From Bacillota bacterium (GTDB lineage: Bacteria; Bacillota_G; SHA-98; UBA4971), in the NCBI GenBank assembly GCA_012512055.1, contig JAAZEW010000176.1, positions 1-6,306 of the forward strand: a stretch of 6,306 nucleotides of DNA, in the 5' to 3' direction. The position numbers and the translations under genes were made by a program. Positions 1 to 6,206 of this stretch are shown here, in pieces. The notes beneath the pieces were generated by a model. That model was not told the origin of the DNA, did no database searches, and saw nothing but the letters and a program-made list of their open reading frames with translations. How positions within the stretch are numbered: position 1 is the first letter of the stretch; every line of letters starts with the position of its first letter.

Positions 1-2
1 CA

Positions 3-3000
3 GGGACGCTGTCTACAGATACAGACGGCAAGGCGGAGTTCGAGTTTACTCCGAGAGAAGAAGGGTCCTATGTGGTGGAAGTGTCAGGGACTGATGCCAG
101 GGGGAATCGCATAGTTGAGGAAGCGTACGTTTGGGTAGCCAGTGATGCGGGCCGATGGCCCAGCTATGGCGGCACGGAAATCGAAATCATAACTGACAAG
201 GATGTCTACGAAATAGGTGATGTCGCGAAAGTCCTTGTGAATACGGCTTTCGACCATGTTTGGGCAATTGTCGCCGTAGAAGGGCGGGACTTAATCTCCT
301 ATGACGTGGCTGAGCTTACAGGACATACACGCTTGTTCGAGATCCCGATAACACAAGAGTTCAGTCCTAACGCGTTTTTCACAGTCACGCTTGTGCGCGG
401 GAAGCGCCTGTATTCTCAGGAGAAGGTCATGTATGTTTCAGTGAAAGACAACTTCCTGGACATATCCATTATTCCGGACAAGGAGAGTTACAGCCCGGGC
501 GAGCGGGTTTCCTATACTATCAAGACGTGTGACCACACAGGCAGCCCTGTTCAGGCTGAAGTCTCCTTAGGAGTGGTTGATGCGTCGATATATGCTATCC
601 AGAGAGAGCTTGCGCCTGATATTCGGAAAGCTTTTTACGGGTCAATCTGGAACCAGACTGTGACGAACTACTCTTTTCCACGGTGGTACTATGGAGGAGC
701 GGACAAGGAGGCAGGAGACTCAGATGTCCGCAAGGAATTTCCGGATACAGCTTTCTGGGCGCCTACAGTTTTAACTGATAGAAGAGGCACGGCGAAAGTG
801 ACATTCACCATGCCTGATTCCTTAACTACATGGAGAGCGACTGTAAGAGGGCATACTCTGACGACGCAAGTAGGATCTGCCACTTGCGACGTGATAACCA
901 CGAAGGATCTCATTGTCAGGATGGGTGTGCCGAGATTCTTTACGCTGGGTGATACGACCTATGTATCCACCATAGTTCACAACTACACTGACAGGCAGAT
1001 AGACGCTAAGGTTAATCTCAAAGCCGACGGGGTTGCATTGGACGACAGGAATGAGCGTAGTGTGACTCTGGCTCCCGGCGCACAGGCCACTCTTAACTGG
1101 AAGGTCACATGCGATAAGGTGGGTGTTGCCAAGTTCACTGCATCGGCAAGCGCCGGAAGGGTAAGGGATGCTCTGGAGATTGGCGTGCCTGTGCTGCCCT
1201 TTGGTAGGCAGGCTCAAGTATTTCAAGGCGGTGAGGTAGGAGGCGACCCAGGTCAGGACGGAGAGGCGCGAATAGTATTCGACGTTCCAGAGGATGTGCT
1301 GGATAACACCGTCAGCGTGGAAGTGCGGCTTGCTCCGTCTGTGGCTGCCACTGCCTTAGGGGCACTTGAATACCTTACGTCCTATCCATACGGATGTGTA
1401 GAGCAGACAATGAACTCGTTCCTTCCTAACATTATCGTTTCCAAGACTCTTCATGAGCTTGGTATCGAGATGCCGGAAGCTCTGAAGGACCTTCCGAAAA
1501 TGGTGGAAGCGGGCCTTGCCAGAATATACCGGTATCAGCACTGGGAAGGTGGTTGGGGCTGGTGGGAGTATGACAAGCCGAACGCAAGAATGACTGCATA
1601 CGCAGTATACGGCCTTAATCTCGCCAAGAATGCCGGTTTCCAGGTGGATGACGGCGTGCTTATGCGCGGGAAGAAAGCGCTTGGCGGGTTCCTTAACAAG
1701 CCTCGAAATGTTGATGATCTCGTCTACAACTTGTTCGTTATGTCTGAGGCCGGCGAGAAAGTCCTGCCCCGTCTTGACGAGATGATAACGAGACGCAATG
1801 AGCTCTCCAACTACTCCTTGGCCCTTCTTACTCTGACCCTGAAGAATGTGGGGAGGCCTGATGATGCCAGGGCAGTCTTTGATGAGCTCTTGGATCTTGC
1901 GTGCGGTGATGATACCAGGGCTTATTGGGAGGCTTCGCAAGATGAGTGGTACTGGGCTGATAACCGCGTAGAGACTACCGCCTATGCGCTCCTTGCCATG
2001 TTAGCCGTGGAGCCTGACAATCCTTCCGCCACGCGAGTCGTGAGATGGCTGTCTGAAGCGCGCCTGGGGAATGCCTGGAATTCGACAAAAGATACAGCCA
2101 TCGCAATAATGGCACTGACTGACTACATGAAGCTCCGCGATGAGATCTCGCCGAACCTTACGGCTGCTGTCACCCTTAATGGAAGACAGGTGCAAAGGAC
2201 CAGGTTCACCGGGAAAAGCGTGTGGGATAAGGAGACTGCGATACAGATAGATCCGGGACAGCTTGTTCCAGGCAAGAATGAGCTTGTCATTAAGAAGACA
2301 GGCAAGGGAAGGCTCTATTACTCTGTTGCATGTAAGTACTACACTCCTTCTGAATCCCTGGCTCCTTTGGATAACGGCCTTAAGGTAAGTCGCAATTACT
2401 ACCGTAAAGCCCAGGGAAGCGACACATATGAGCCGATTACCGGCCCTGTGCGCCAGGGGGATGAGATAACGGTCAGGATTACCGTTCGAACGGATACACC
2501 TCGCACATATATCATGATTGAAGACCCGCTTCCGTCAGGGTTTGAAGTAATCGATACGCCGCTCGACATTTACAGTTGGGATTTTTGGTATGGGCGGAAA
2601 GAAGTCCGCGATGAGAAAGTGGCAGTTTTCAGCGCCTACCTGAAGGAAGGCGAAAATGAGATAGTGTATTCCATCAGGGCTGAACGGCCCGGGGAATACA
2701 GGGTGATGCCGACAAAGGCATGGGGAATGTATGCGCCTGACGTTTACGGCGCCTCGGAAAGCGATAGAATAGTGTGTGAGCTGCCTACCTTAGCCGGATT
2801 CTCCACCACTGTCAAAGATCCTGAGCTAAACAGGAATCATAATATTGCCCTTGCTGCGTCTGCGATTGACGGGTTCGTGCTTCAGCCCGGGGAAGTGTTC
2901 TCCTTTGACAAGGTGTTAGGGCCGAGGCTCAAGTCGGAGGGGTACAAAGAGGCGCGGGTAATTTCGGGGGGCAAAAGTGTGCCCGGAGTGGCGGGAGGAA

Positions 3001-3446
3001 TCTGCCAGGTATCGACTACGTTATACAACGCGGTTCTCAGGGCCGGGCTGGAGATTATTGAACGTCACCCTCACTCACAGCCTGTGGATTATGTGCCTCC
3101 CGGCTTTGACGCTACAGTCAGCGAGGAAGGCGGGCTTGACTTGAGGTTCAAAAACCAACTGGACGTGCCTGTGACTATAGGGGCACGCACAGAGGGTGCG
3201 AGGCTTACTATTGAAGTAAAGGCAGGGCTTCTGACGCAGCGAAACGTAGAGGTGGTAAGCGAGGTCCTGGATGTGGAGAGGCCCCGGCTCATGGGCGCGA
3301 ATTCTGATAATGTGAAGGTTTCCGGCGGGAAAAACGGAGTCCGGGTCGCGGTTTGGCGGAGTATTGATACTGACGGCACAGTCAGCCGCGAACTGATATC
3401 AGAAGACTACTACAAGCCTATCCATGTGCTGGCATACGATATTTGA
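3..3446 (+). CDS. alpha-2-macroglobulin family protein fused to a C-terminal VanW domain (5' end missing)
   Basis: The frame is open from the left window edge, so the true start and any signal peptide or lipobox lie outside; about 1147 residues are visible. Residue numbers here count from the GTG at 72, which is not proposed as the start. Macroglobulin-like beta domains occupy about 35-190 (with the conserved VVDASIYA). A short bait-like segment follows at about 191-220, then the A2M core (FWAPTVLTD, MPDSLTTWRATVRG) from about 228. The thioester motif PYGCVEQ has its Cys at 442 (codon 1395-1397) and lies in an alpha-toroid domain (about 435-770; WEGGWGWWEYDKPNARMTAYA, WNSTKDTA). A bacterial MG10-like domain covers about 776-905 (IEDPLPSGFEV, PGEYRVMP). 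VanW follows at about 906-1050 (LQPGEVFSFDKVLGP, GGICQVSTTLYNA) with the usual VanW tail (SRELISEDYYKP) to the stop. Known for the family: Cys-Gln thioester A2Ms trap proteases covalently, normally in the periplasm or at the cell surface. Inferred: VanW may anchor it at the wall. Confidence 0.95.
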   Translation, partial: GTLSTDTDGKAEFEFTPREEGSYVVEVSGTDARGNRIVEEAYVWVASDAGRWPSYGGTEIEIITDKDVYEIGDVAKVLVNTAFDHVWAIVAVEGRDLISYDVAELTGHTRLFEIPITQEFSPNAFFTVTLVRGKRLYSQEKVMYVSVKDNFLDISIIPDKESYSPGERVSYTIKTCDHTGSPVQAEVSLGVVDASIYAIQRELAPDIRKAFYGSIWNQTVTNYSFPRWYYGGADKEAGDSDVRKEFPDTAFWAPTVLTDRRGTAKVTFTMPDSLTTWRATVRGHTLTTQVGSATCDVITTKDLIVRMGVPRFFTLGDTTYVSTIVHNYTDRQIDAKVNLKADGVALDDRNERSVTLAPGAQATLNWKVTCDKVGVAKFTASASAGRVRDALEIGVPVLPFGRQAQVFQGGEVGGDPGQDGEARIVFDVPEDVLDNTVSVEVRLAPSVAATALGALEYLTSYPYGCVEQTMNSFLPNIIVSKTLHELGIEMPEALKDLPKMVEAGLARIYRYQHWEGGWGWWEYDKPNARMTAYAVYGLNLAKNAGFQVDDGVLMRGKKALGGFLNKPRNVDDLVYNLFVMSEAGEKVLPRLDEMITRRNELSNYSLALLTLTLKNVGRPDDARAVFDELLDLACGDDTRAYWEASQDEWYWADNRVETTAYALLAMLAVEPDNPSATRVVRWLSEARLGNAWNSTKDTAIAIMALTDYMKLRDEISPNLTAAVTLNGRQVQRTRFTGKSVWDKETAIQIDPGQLVPGKNELVIKKTGKGRLYYSVACKYYTPSESLAPLDNGLKVSRNYYRKAQGSDTYEPITGPVRQGDEITVRITVRTDTPRTYIMIEDPLPSGFEVIDTPLDIYSWDFWYGRKEVRDEKVAVFSAYLKEGENEIVYSIRAERPGEYRVMPTKAWGMYAPDVYGASESDRIVCELPTLAGFSTTVKDPELNRNHNIALAASAIDGFVLQPGEVFSFDKVLGPRLKSEGYKEARVISGGKSVPGVAGGICQVSTTLYNAVLRAGLEIIERHPHSQPVDYVPPGFDATVSEEGGLDLRFKNQLDVPVTIGARTEGARLTIEVKAGLLTQRNVEVVSEVLDVERPRLMGANSDNVKVSGGKNGVRVAVWRSIDTDGTVSRELISEDYYKPIHVLAYDI

Positions 3447-3520
3447 GTATGGCGCTTTCAGGCGGATGTCAGATTCCTGAGATGTTCTTCGAAATGCGGC
3501 GCGTGAGCGCCATGTTTGGC

Positions 3521-3563
3521 CCTTGATGGAGAGTTGCGCTCTCAAGGAACTACTGTCTTGTCT
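3521..3563 (+). terminator. weak terminator-like hairpin after the A2M-VanW gene
   Basis: The arms ccttga (3521-3526) and tcaagg (3542-3547) pair, and an inner gag/ctc closes a 5-base loop (ttgcg, 3534-3538) after a 4-base bulge. An alternative fold pairs gagag (3529-3533) with ctctc (3539-3543). The following bases are only moderately T-rich (tgtcttgtctttt, to about 3566) and begin several bases after the stem, so this would be an inefficient intrinsic terminator at best. Its place 75 bases after the stop codon fits a 3' end. Confidence 0.35.
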
Positions 3564-3688
3564 TTTGAAGCAGGATTCAATCGAAAAGTGTCTAATAAGC
3601 TTAGAAAATGGGTTTAGGCCTCAATAGACTTCATATGCCTCATAACGATACTTGGAATTCCATCACCAGAGTAATATTGCTCCTAGCT

Positions 3689-3754
3689 ATGTTTGTCCAA
3701 ATGTTATCTATGTTACCGCCCTTTCGGATCGACACACTCAATAAGGCGGTGTAG
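3689..3754 (+). CDS. possible short leader peptide upstream of tcmP
   Basis: An open frame with three possible ATG starts (3689, 3701, 3710) ends at TAG 3752-3754, giving 21, 17 or 14 residues; the 17-residue version is MLSMLPPFRIDTLNKAV. No start has a recognisable SD sequence, which is the main argument against translation. The argument for it is position: the frame covers the entire left arm (3710-3723) of the stem that masks the tcmP ribosome binding site, and stops 12 bases before the right arm. A ribosome translating it would keep the stem open. It could equally be a chance frame in an AT-rich spacer. Confidence 0.2.
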   Translation: MFVQMLSMLPPFRIDTLNKAV

Positions 3755-3780
3755 ACCCTACTTCATAAGGGCGGTGACAT
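3710..3780 (+). promoter_or_regulatory. long-range RNA stem sequestering the tcmP ribosome binding site, with a decoy arm
   Basis: Left arm 3710-3723 (atgttaccgccctt) is complementary to right arm 3767-3780 (aagggcggtgacat) over 14 pairs, 13 Watson-Crick and one G-U (t3714 with g3776). The right arm contains the SD-like sequence (GCGGTGA, ending 3777) for the TTG start at 3785, so the folded state should hide the start region of tcmP. A second copy of the right-arm core (aaggcggt, 3743-3750) lies in the 43-base loop. It can pair with the same left arm through ggcggt/accgcc plus aa/tt with one bulged C, which would free the SD. Seen: the repeats and their overlap with the SD. Inferred: translational control. 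Alternatively the repeats are a DNA operator, with 24-bp-spaced direct repeats at 3743 and 3767. Confidence 0.5.
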
Positions 3781-3784
3781 CAAG

Positions 3785-4894
3785 TTGTCTGACACGTTCT
3801 TCGATGATATGGCGGTGCATTCGGCAGTCAAGACCCAAATAGTGTACAAGTACTTCAAGGCGTGGTCCACAATTATGAAGAAGTATGCTACAGACAGAAT
3901 AGGATACGTAGATCTCTATTCAGGTCCCGGAGTCTACCAAGACGGTACAGAATCCACACCGATGTTGGTTCTAAGGCACGCAATATCAGATCAAGATTTG
4001 TCAGAAAGAATGATATTTATTTTTAATGACAAGGATAGCTCGACCATAGATAGATTGAGGGCCAATATCAAGACCCTTGAGGGGATTGATACTCTCCGTT
4101 ACCCTCCAAGGATCCTTAACTGTGTGGTTGGACCTGATATCGCATCTGAACTTTCACGTCTTCGCTCAGTGCCGTGTCTTGTTTTTGCTGATCCGTGGGG
4201 GTACAAAGGGTTGTCTCTCAACCTCATAGGGAAAGCGTTACGGCAATGGGGAACTGAGTGCCTTCTTTTCTTTAACCATAATCGGGTGAATATGGCGTTA
4301 TCTCATCCTGAAGCTGCCATCCGGCAGCATATGATAGACTTGTTTGGAAAAGAAAGATTCTTGCGCCTGGAATCAACTGTACGAGAATTGTCATCTGAGA
4401 AAAGAGAGATGCTGGTGGTAAGTGAGTTTGTAGATGCTCTCGGGGACGTTGGCGCTGAGTTTGCGCTGTGGTTTAGGTTCATTGCTATGTCTAAGGGACG
4501 CGAACCGCATTACTACCTATTTTTTGGAACGACGAATCTGAAAGGCTATAAGATCATGAAAGAAATCATGAGTGAGGCTAGTTCATACCGTGCGGATGGA
4601 TACGCTACCCCCCTTGAATTCTCTGAACGCAACCATTATCAGCTAAGGTTATTTGATTGTGGAGATCGCATAGAGGATCTAGCCAAGCAACTAGCACATT
4701 GCTATACGGGGAGAATCGTCTCTGTGGAGCAGGTCTTTGCTGAACATAGTCCTGGGACACATTTCATCATGACGCATTACAAGGGCGCTCTACGAATCCT
4801 AGATAGTAATGGTAGCATTGAAGTCTGGCTACCGGGAGGAAGGCAGCGCAGGAAAGGTTCAATGCCTGATGACGCAATAATAAGCTTTGAGTAG
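3785..4894 (+). CDS. tcmP: three-Cys-motif partner protein TcmP
   Basis: A 369-residue protein with the family signature: an N-terminal [20 protein letters not shown] segment, then YVDLYSGPG (41-49) followed by [11 protein letters not shown] (51-61), FIFND (78-82), [10 protein letters not shown] (133-142) and [10 protein letters not shown] (160-169). The glycine-rich first motif, the acidic residue at the end of a second strand and the DPWG motif resemble a Rossmann-type SAM-dependent methyltransferase core; that is inference, and no reaction is established to my knowledge. The C-terminus (about 333-369: [13 protein letters not shown], then a basic GGRQRRKG) looks like a winged-helix nucleic-acid-binding tail. 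TTG 3785 is chosen as start because GGTGA lies 7 bases upstream and the N-terminus then matches the family; the internal ATG at 3809 has no SD. Length is normal. It is followed after 17 bases by its usual partner, DUF5131. The coding sequence is visibly more AT-rich than the A2M-VanW gene, suggesting transfer. Confidence 0.92.
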   Translation: MSDTFFDDMAVHSAVKTQIVYKYFKAWSTIMKKYATDRIGYVDLYSGPGVYQDGTESTPMLVLRHAISDQDLSERMIFIFNDKDSSTIDRLRANIKTLEGIDTLRYPPRILNCVVGPDIASELSRLRSVPCLVFADPWGYKGLSLNLIGKALRQWGTECLLFFNHNRVNMALSHPEAAIRQHMIDLFGKERFLRLESTVRELSSEKREMLVVSEFVDALGDVGAEFALWFRFIAMSKGREPHYYLFFGTTNLKGYKIMKEIMSEASSYRADGYATPLEFSERNHYQLRLFDCGDRIEDLAKQLAHCYTGRIVSVEQVFAEHSPGTHFIMTHYKGALRILDSNGSIEVWLPGGRQRRKGSMPDDAIISFE

Positions 4895-4899
4895 TCTCT

Positions 4900-4907
4900 G
4901 AGGTGAT
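4900..4907 (+). promoter_or_regulatory. ribosome binding site deciding the start of the DUF5131 gene
   Basis: gaggtgat matches the anti-SD complement (AAGGAGGTGATC) over eight bases. It ends 4 bases before ATG 4912, with its GAGG core 8 bases before it. A longer reading would begin at GTG 4903, but that codon lies inside this SD, so ATG 4912 is the start. The site sits in the 17-base gap after the tcmP stop, which supports one transcript and possibly translational coupling. Confidence 0.8.
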
Positions 4908-4911
4908 AACT

Positions 4912-5631
4912 ATGGCTGGGAAATCTGAGATTGAGTGGACGGAAGTAACTTGGAACCCGGTGACAGGTTGCACAAAAATGAGTGCCGGTTGCGCTCACTG
5001 TTACGCTGAGCGTTTTGCCAGACGCCTAAAGGCGTGTGGAAACCCGCGGTATAAGAATGGATTTGCCTTAACGCTGCATCCTGACTTGATTGAGGTTCCT
5101 AAGCGCTGGATAGCGCCAAGGCTTGTCTTTGTTAATTCCATGAGCGATTTATTTCATGAACATGTGCCAGATGAGTTTATCCATGCGATCTTTGACACAA
5201 TGTTAGCCACTCCGCAACACACATATCAAGTCCTTACTAAGCGATCCGGTAGGTTACGGGACATGGCGGGGTCGCTCACGTGGCCGAGCAATGTATGGGC
5301 AGGCGTTACTGTAGAGTCTTCTGAGTATCTCTACAGGGTTGACCACCTTCGTGATGTGCCGGCGAAGGTAAGGTTCCTGTCGTTAGAACCGCTTCTTGGC
5401 CCCTTGAGCAAACTGTCGCTGTTCGGTATTGATTGGGTGATTGTCGGCGGCGAATCAGGGCCAGGCGCACGGCCGATGGATCCCCTTTGGGTTGAGGAAA
5501 TTCGCGATGTGGCCGCCGAATATGATACTCCGTTCTTCTTCAAGCAATGGGGAGGTGTACACAAGAAGGCTGCCGGTCGAATTCTTGATGGTAGGACTTG
5601 GGATGAAATGCCCGCAATCAATCTTGCTTGA
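4912..5631 (+). CDS. DUF5131 / phage Gp37-Gp68 family three-Cys-motif protein
   Basis: A 239-residue protein starting [20 protein letters not shown]. The defining cysteines are Cys20, Cys27 and Cys30 (GC-X6-C-X2-CYAERF), all present. Further family motifs: [14 protein letters not shown] (73-86), [11 protein letters not shown] (105-115), [10 protein letters not shown] (127-136), [11 protein letters not shown] (154-164), [14 protein letters not shown] (176-189) and FFFKQWGG (208-215). Length is normal and no residue looks missing. The three cysteines recall the [4Fe-4S] ligands of radical SAM enzymes, but the spacing is C-X6-C-X2-C instead of the classic C-X3-C-X2-C, so cluster binding is inference. 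The family is common on phages and mobile islands and is the constant partner of TcmP, which lies directly upstream; the two probably form one functional unit, perhaps modifying or repairing nucleic acid. No activity can be assigned from sequence alone. Confidence 0.93.
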   Translation: MAGKSEIEWTEVTWNPVTGCTKMSAGCAHCYAERFARRLKACGNPRYKNGFALTLHPDLIEVPKRWIAPRLVFVNSMSDLFHEHVPDEFIHAIFDTMLATPQHTYQVLTKRSGRLRDMAGSLTWPSNVWAGVTVESSEYLYRVDHLRDVPAKVRFLSLEPLLGPLSKLSLFGIDWVIVGGESGPGARPMDPLWVEEIRDVAAEYDTPFFFKQWGGVHKKAAGRILDGRTWDEMPAINLA

Positions 5632-5635
5632 TTGT
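5614..5635 (+). other. hairpin spanning the DUF5131 stop codon
   Basis: caatcaa (5615-5621) and ttgattg (5628-5634) are perfect inverted repeats of 7 bp around a 6-base loop (tcttgc), with a flanking possible G-U pair at 5614/5635. The TGA stop (5629-5631) is in the right arm. No T-tract follows (tccccattagcccc), so it is not a standard intrinsic terminator. It could stabilise the 3' end of the message or be coincidental. Confidence 0.35.
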
Positions 5636-6120
5636 CCCCATTAGCCCCTTGCTTTACGTTAGCATGTTGTGATCTATTGCTTTCATGAAGAGTTTCTGCC
5701 ATAAAAAGGAATACGTTTCATGGCGGGAATTGAGACAGGGCTAGGTTCTTCCAATCACTGGAAGGTAACTGGAAATCGTTTCCCCTTAAGCCCATTAGCT
5801 TCACCATCGGGCAAAATCCCAAGTATCTTGCCATATTTAGTCCGGAGTCCCCAATCATGCCAATTTGTAGTTCTTCCTACAGATTCCCTAATCCTAATCG
5901 ATTCATCAAAAGGGCCGATTGTTTGGCGTGCATGGGTGCATGTATATTTGTTGCAAGATAAAAGTGGAGAAAGGAAAAAGAGCTTGCAAAAAACAAGCAA
6001 GTAAGTAGCAGCTTTATCGCTTTTCCTTCAGCAATTCTTTGTCTAGCCCCTTCGGTGTTAGCCTTTCAGTAAGTCTAATCATTCTTGACTTAGGCCGCGG
6101 CTTGCTTCTTGATTCCTAAG
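5632..6120. other. low-coding spacer between the tcmP/DUF5131 operon and the IS630 element
   Basis: About 490 AT-rich bases with no gene I can recognise. It includes a possible decayed minus-strand gene (5755-6082). There is also a short hairpin, gcttg/caagc (5982-5986 and 5994-5998). Read on the minus strand, that hairpin is followed by a T-rich run, so it could be a weak minus-strand terminator. A 7-bp inverted repeat (acttagg 6088-6094, cctaagt 6115-6121) lies next to the insertion sequence. A 94-codon plus-strand frame starts at ATG 5720 behind a fair SD (aaagga, 5705-5710), but its Ser/Pro/Leu-rich translation looks like antisense of the minus-strand frame. No promoter or RNA gene is evident. 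Confidence 0.6.
5755..6082 (-). pseudogene. possible remnant of a minus-strand gene
   Basis: Two minus-strand frames have protein-like composition. The first begins at ATG 6080-6082, runs 22 codons (includes TERLTPKGLDKELLKEKR) and stops at 6014-6016. The second ends at 5755-5757; its last 55 or so codons are rich in purine-first codons and balanced in charge and glycine (SVGRTTNWHDWGLRTKYGK, ILGILPDGEANG, KRFPVTFQ). Its N-terminal third looks like junk, and its ATG near 6000 has no clear SD. I do not recognise a family. The pieces may be parts of one gene broken by frameshift and by the nearby insertion, or two unrelated chance frames. Confidence 0.25.
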
Positions 6121-6128
6121 TAAGTGTC

Positions 6129-6157
6129 CGAAAATAATCGACAGATCATTGTTTTCG
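6129..6157 (+). repeat. subterminal inverted repeat of the IS630 element
   Basis: cgaaaataat (6129-6138) is complementary to attgttttcg (6148-6157) over 10 positions with one T/G wobble, around a 9-base loop. It lies just inside the presumed IS end. It may be part of the transposase binding site, or in RNA form a hairpin that blocks read-in from outside transcripts. The loop carries the -35 box of the transposase promoter. Confidence 0.6.
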
Positions 6158-6166
6158 ATGTATAAT
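6138..6166 (+). promoter_or_regulatory. sigma-70/sigma-A type promoter of the IS630 transposase
   Basis: The -35 box TCGACA (6138-6143, 5 of 6 consensus bases) and a perfect -10 box TATAAT (6161-6166) are separated by exactly 17 bases. Transcription would start near 6173, giving a leader of about 35 bases before the TTG start. This is the best promoter in the window. Confidence 0.8.
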
Positions 6167-6206
6167 CCCTGTTAAACGTCTATTTGATGACAGGGGGTTA
6201 TATAGA

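Larger units (their letters stand above)
3447..3784. other. intergenic spacer between the A2M-VanW gene and tcmP
   Basis: 338 bases without a convincing gene. The first part has short GC-rich inverted repeats (ggcgc at 3498-3502 with gcgcc at 3507-3511, and the bulged hairpin at 3521-3547). The middle is AT-rich. It contains a possible -10 box TCTAAT at 3591-3596, with TTGAAG at 3565-3570 as a poor -35 at an over-long 20-bp spacing, so no promoter is called. The last 75 bases hold the inverted-repeat leader of tcmP. A promoter for tcmP must lie in this spacer unless the gene is read through from A2M-VanW, but I cannot place one with confidence. Confidence 0.7.

Noticed and set aside
72..74. 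GTG at 72 as the start of the A2M-VanW gene
   Set aside because: The frame is open to the window edge, and the residues before it (GTLSTDTDGKAEFEFTPREE) continue a macroglobulin beta domain, so the gene begins outside the window.
1356..1940. 194-codon minus-strand frame inside the A2M-VanW gene
   Set aside because: It is the antisense of the thioester domain, whose plus-strand motifs are unmistakable.
3565..3596. promoter TTGAAG / TCTAAT for tcmP
   Set aside because: The -10 is good, but the 20-base spacing is outside the usual range and the -35 is weak; recorded only as a possibility in the spacer entry.
3739..3780. two aaggcggt-like copies as a CRISPR or iteron array
   Set aside because: There are only two short, imperfect direct copies 24 bases apart, with no spacer pattern and no associated replication or Cas gene; they are better explained as alternative pairing arms.
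4903..4905. GTG start for the DUF5131 gene
   Set aside because: It lies inside the SD sequence gaggtgat, and the ATG at 4912 is ideally spaced from it.
5331..5702. 123-codon minus-strand frame over the end of the DUF5131 gene
   Set aside because: It mirrors conserved DUF5131 motifs on the plus strand, so it is a shadow frame.
5982..5998. gcttg/caagc hairpin as a plus-strand terminator
   Set aside because: The stem is 5 bp and no T-run follows on the plus strand; the T-rich side is on the minus strand.
5720..6004. 94-codon plus-strand frame with a fair SD
   Set aside because: The translation is rich in Ser, Pro and Leu with no recognisable motif, and overlaps the more protein-like minus-strand frame. 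It reads like an antisense frame, though the SD at 5705-5710 keeps a small doubt.
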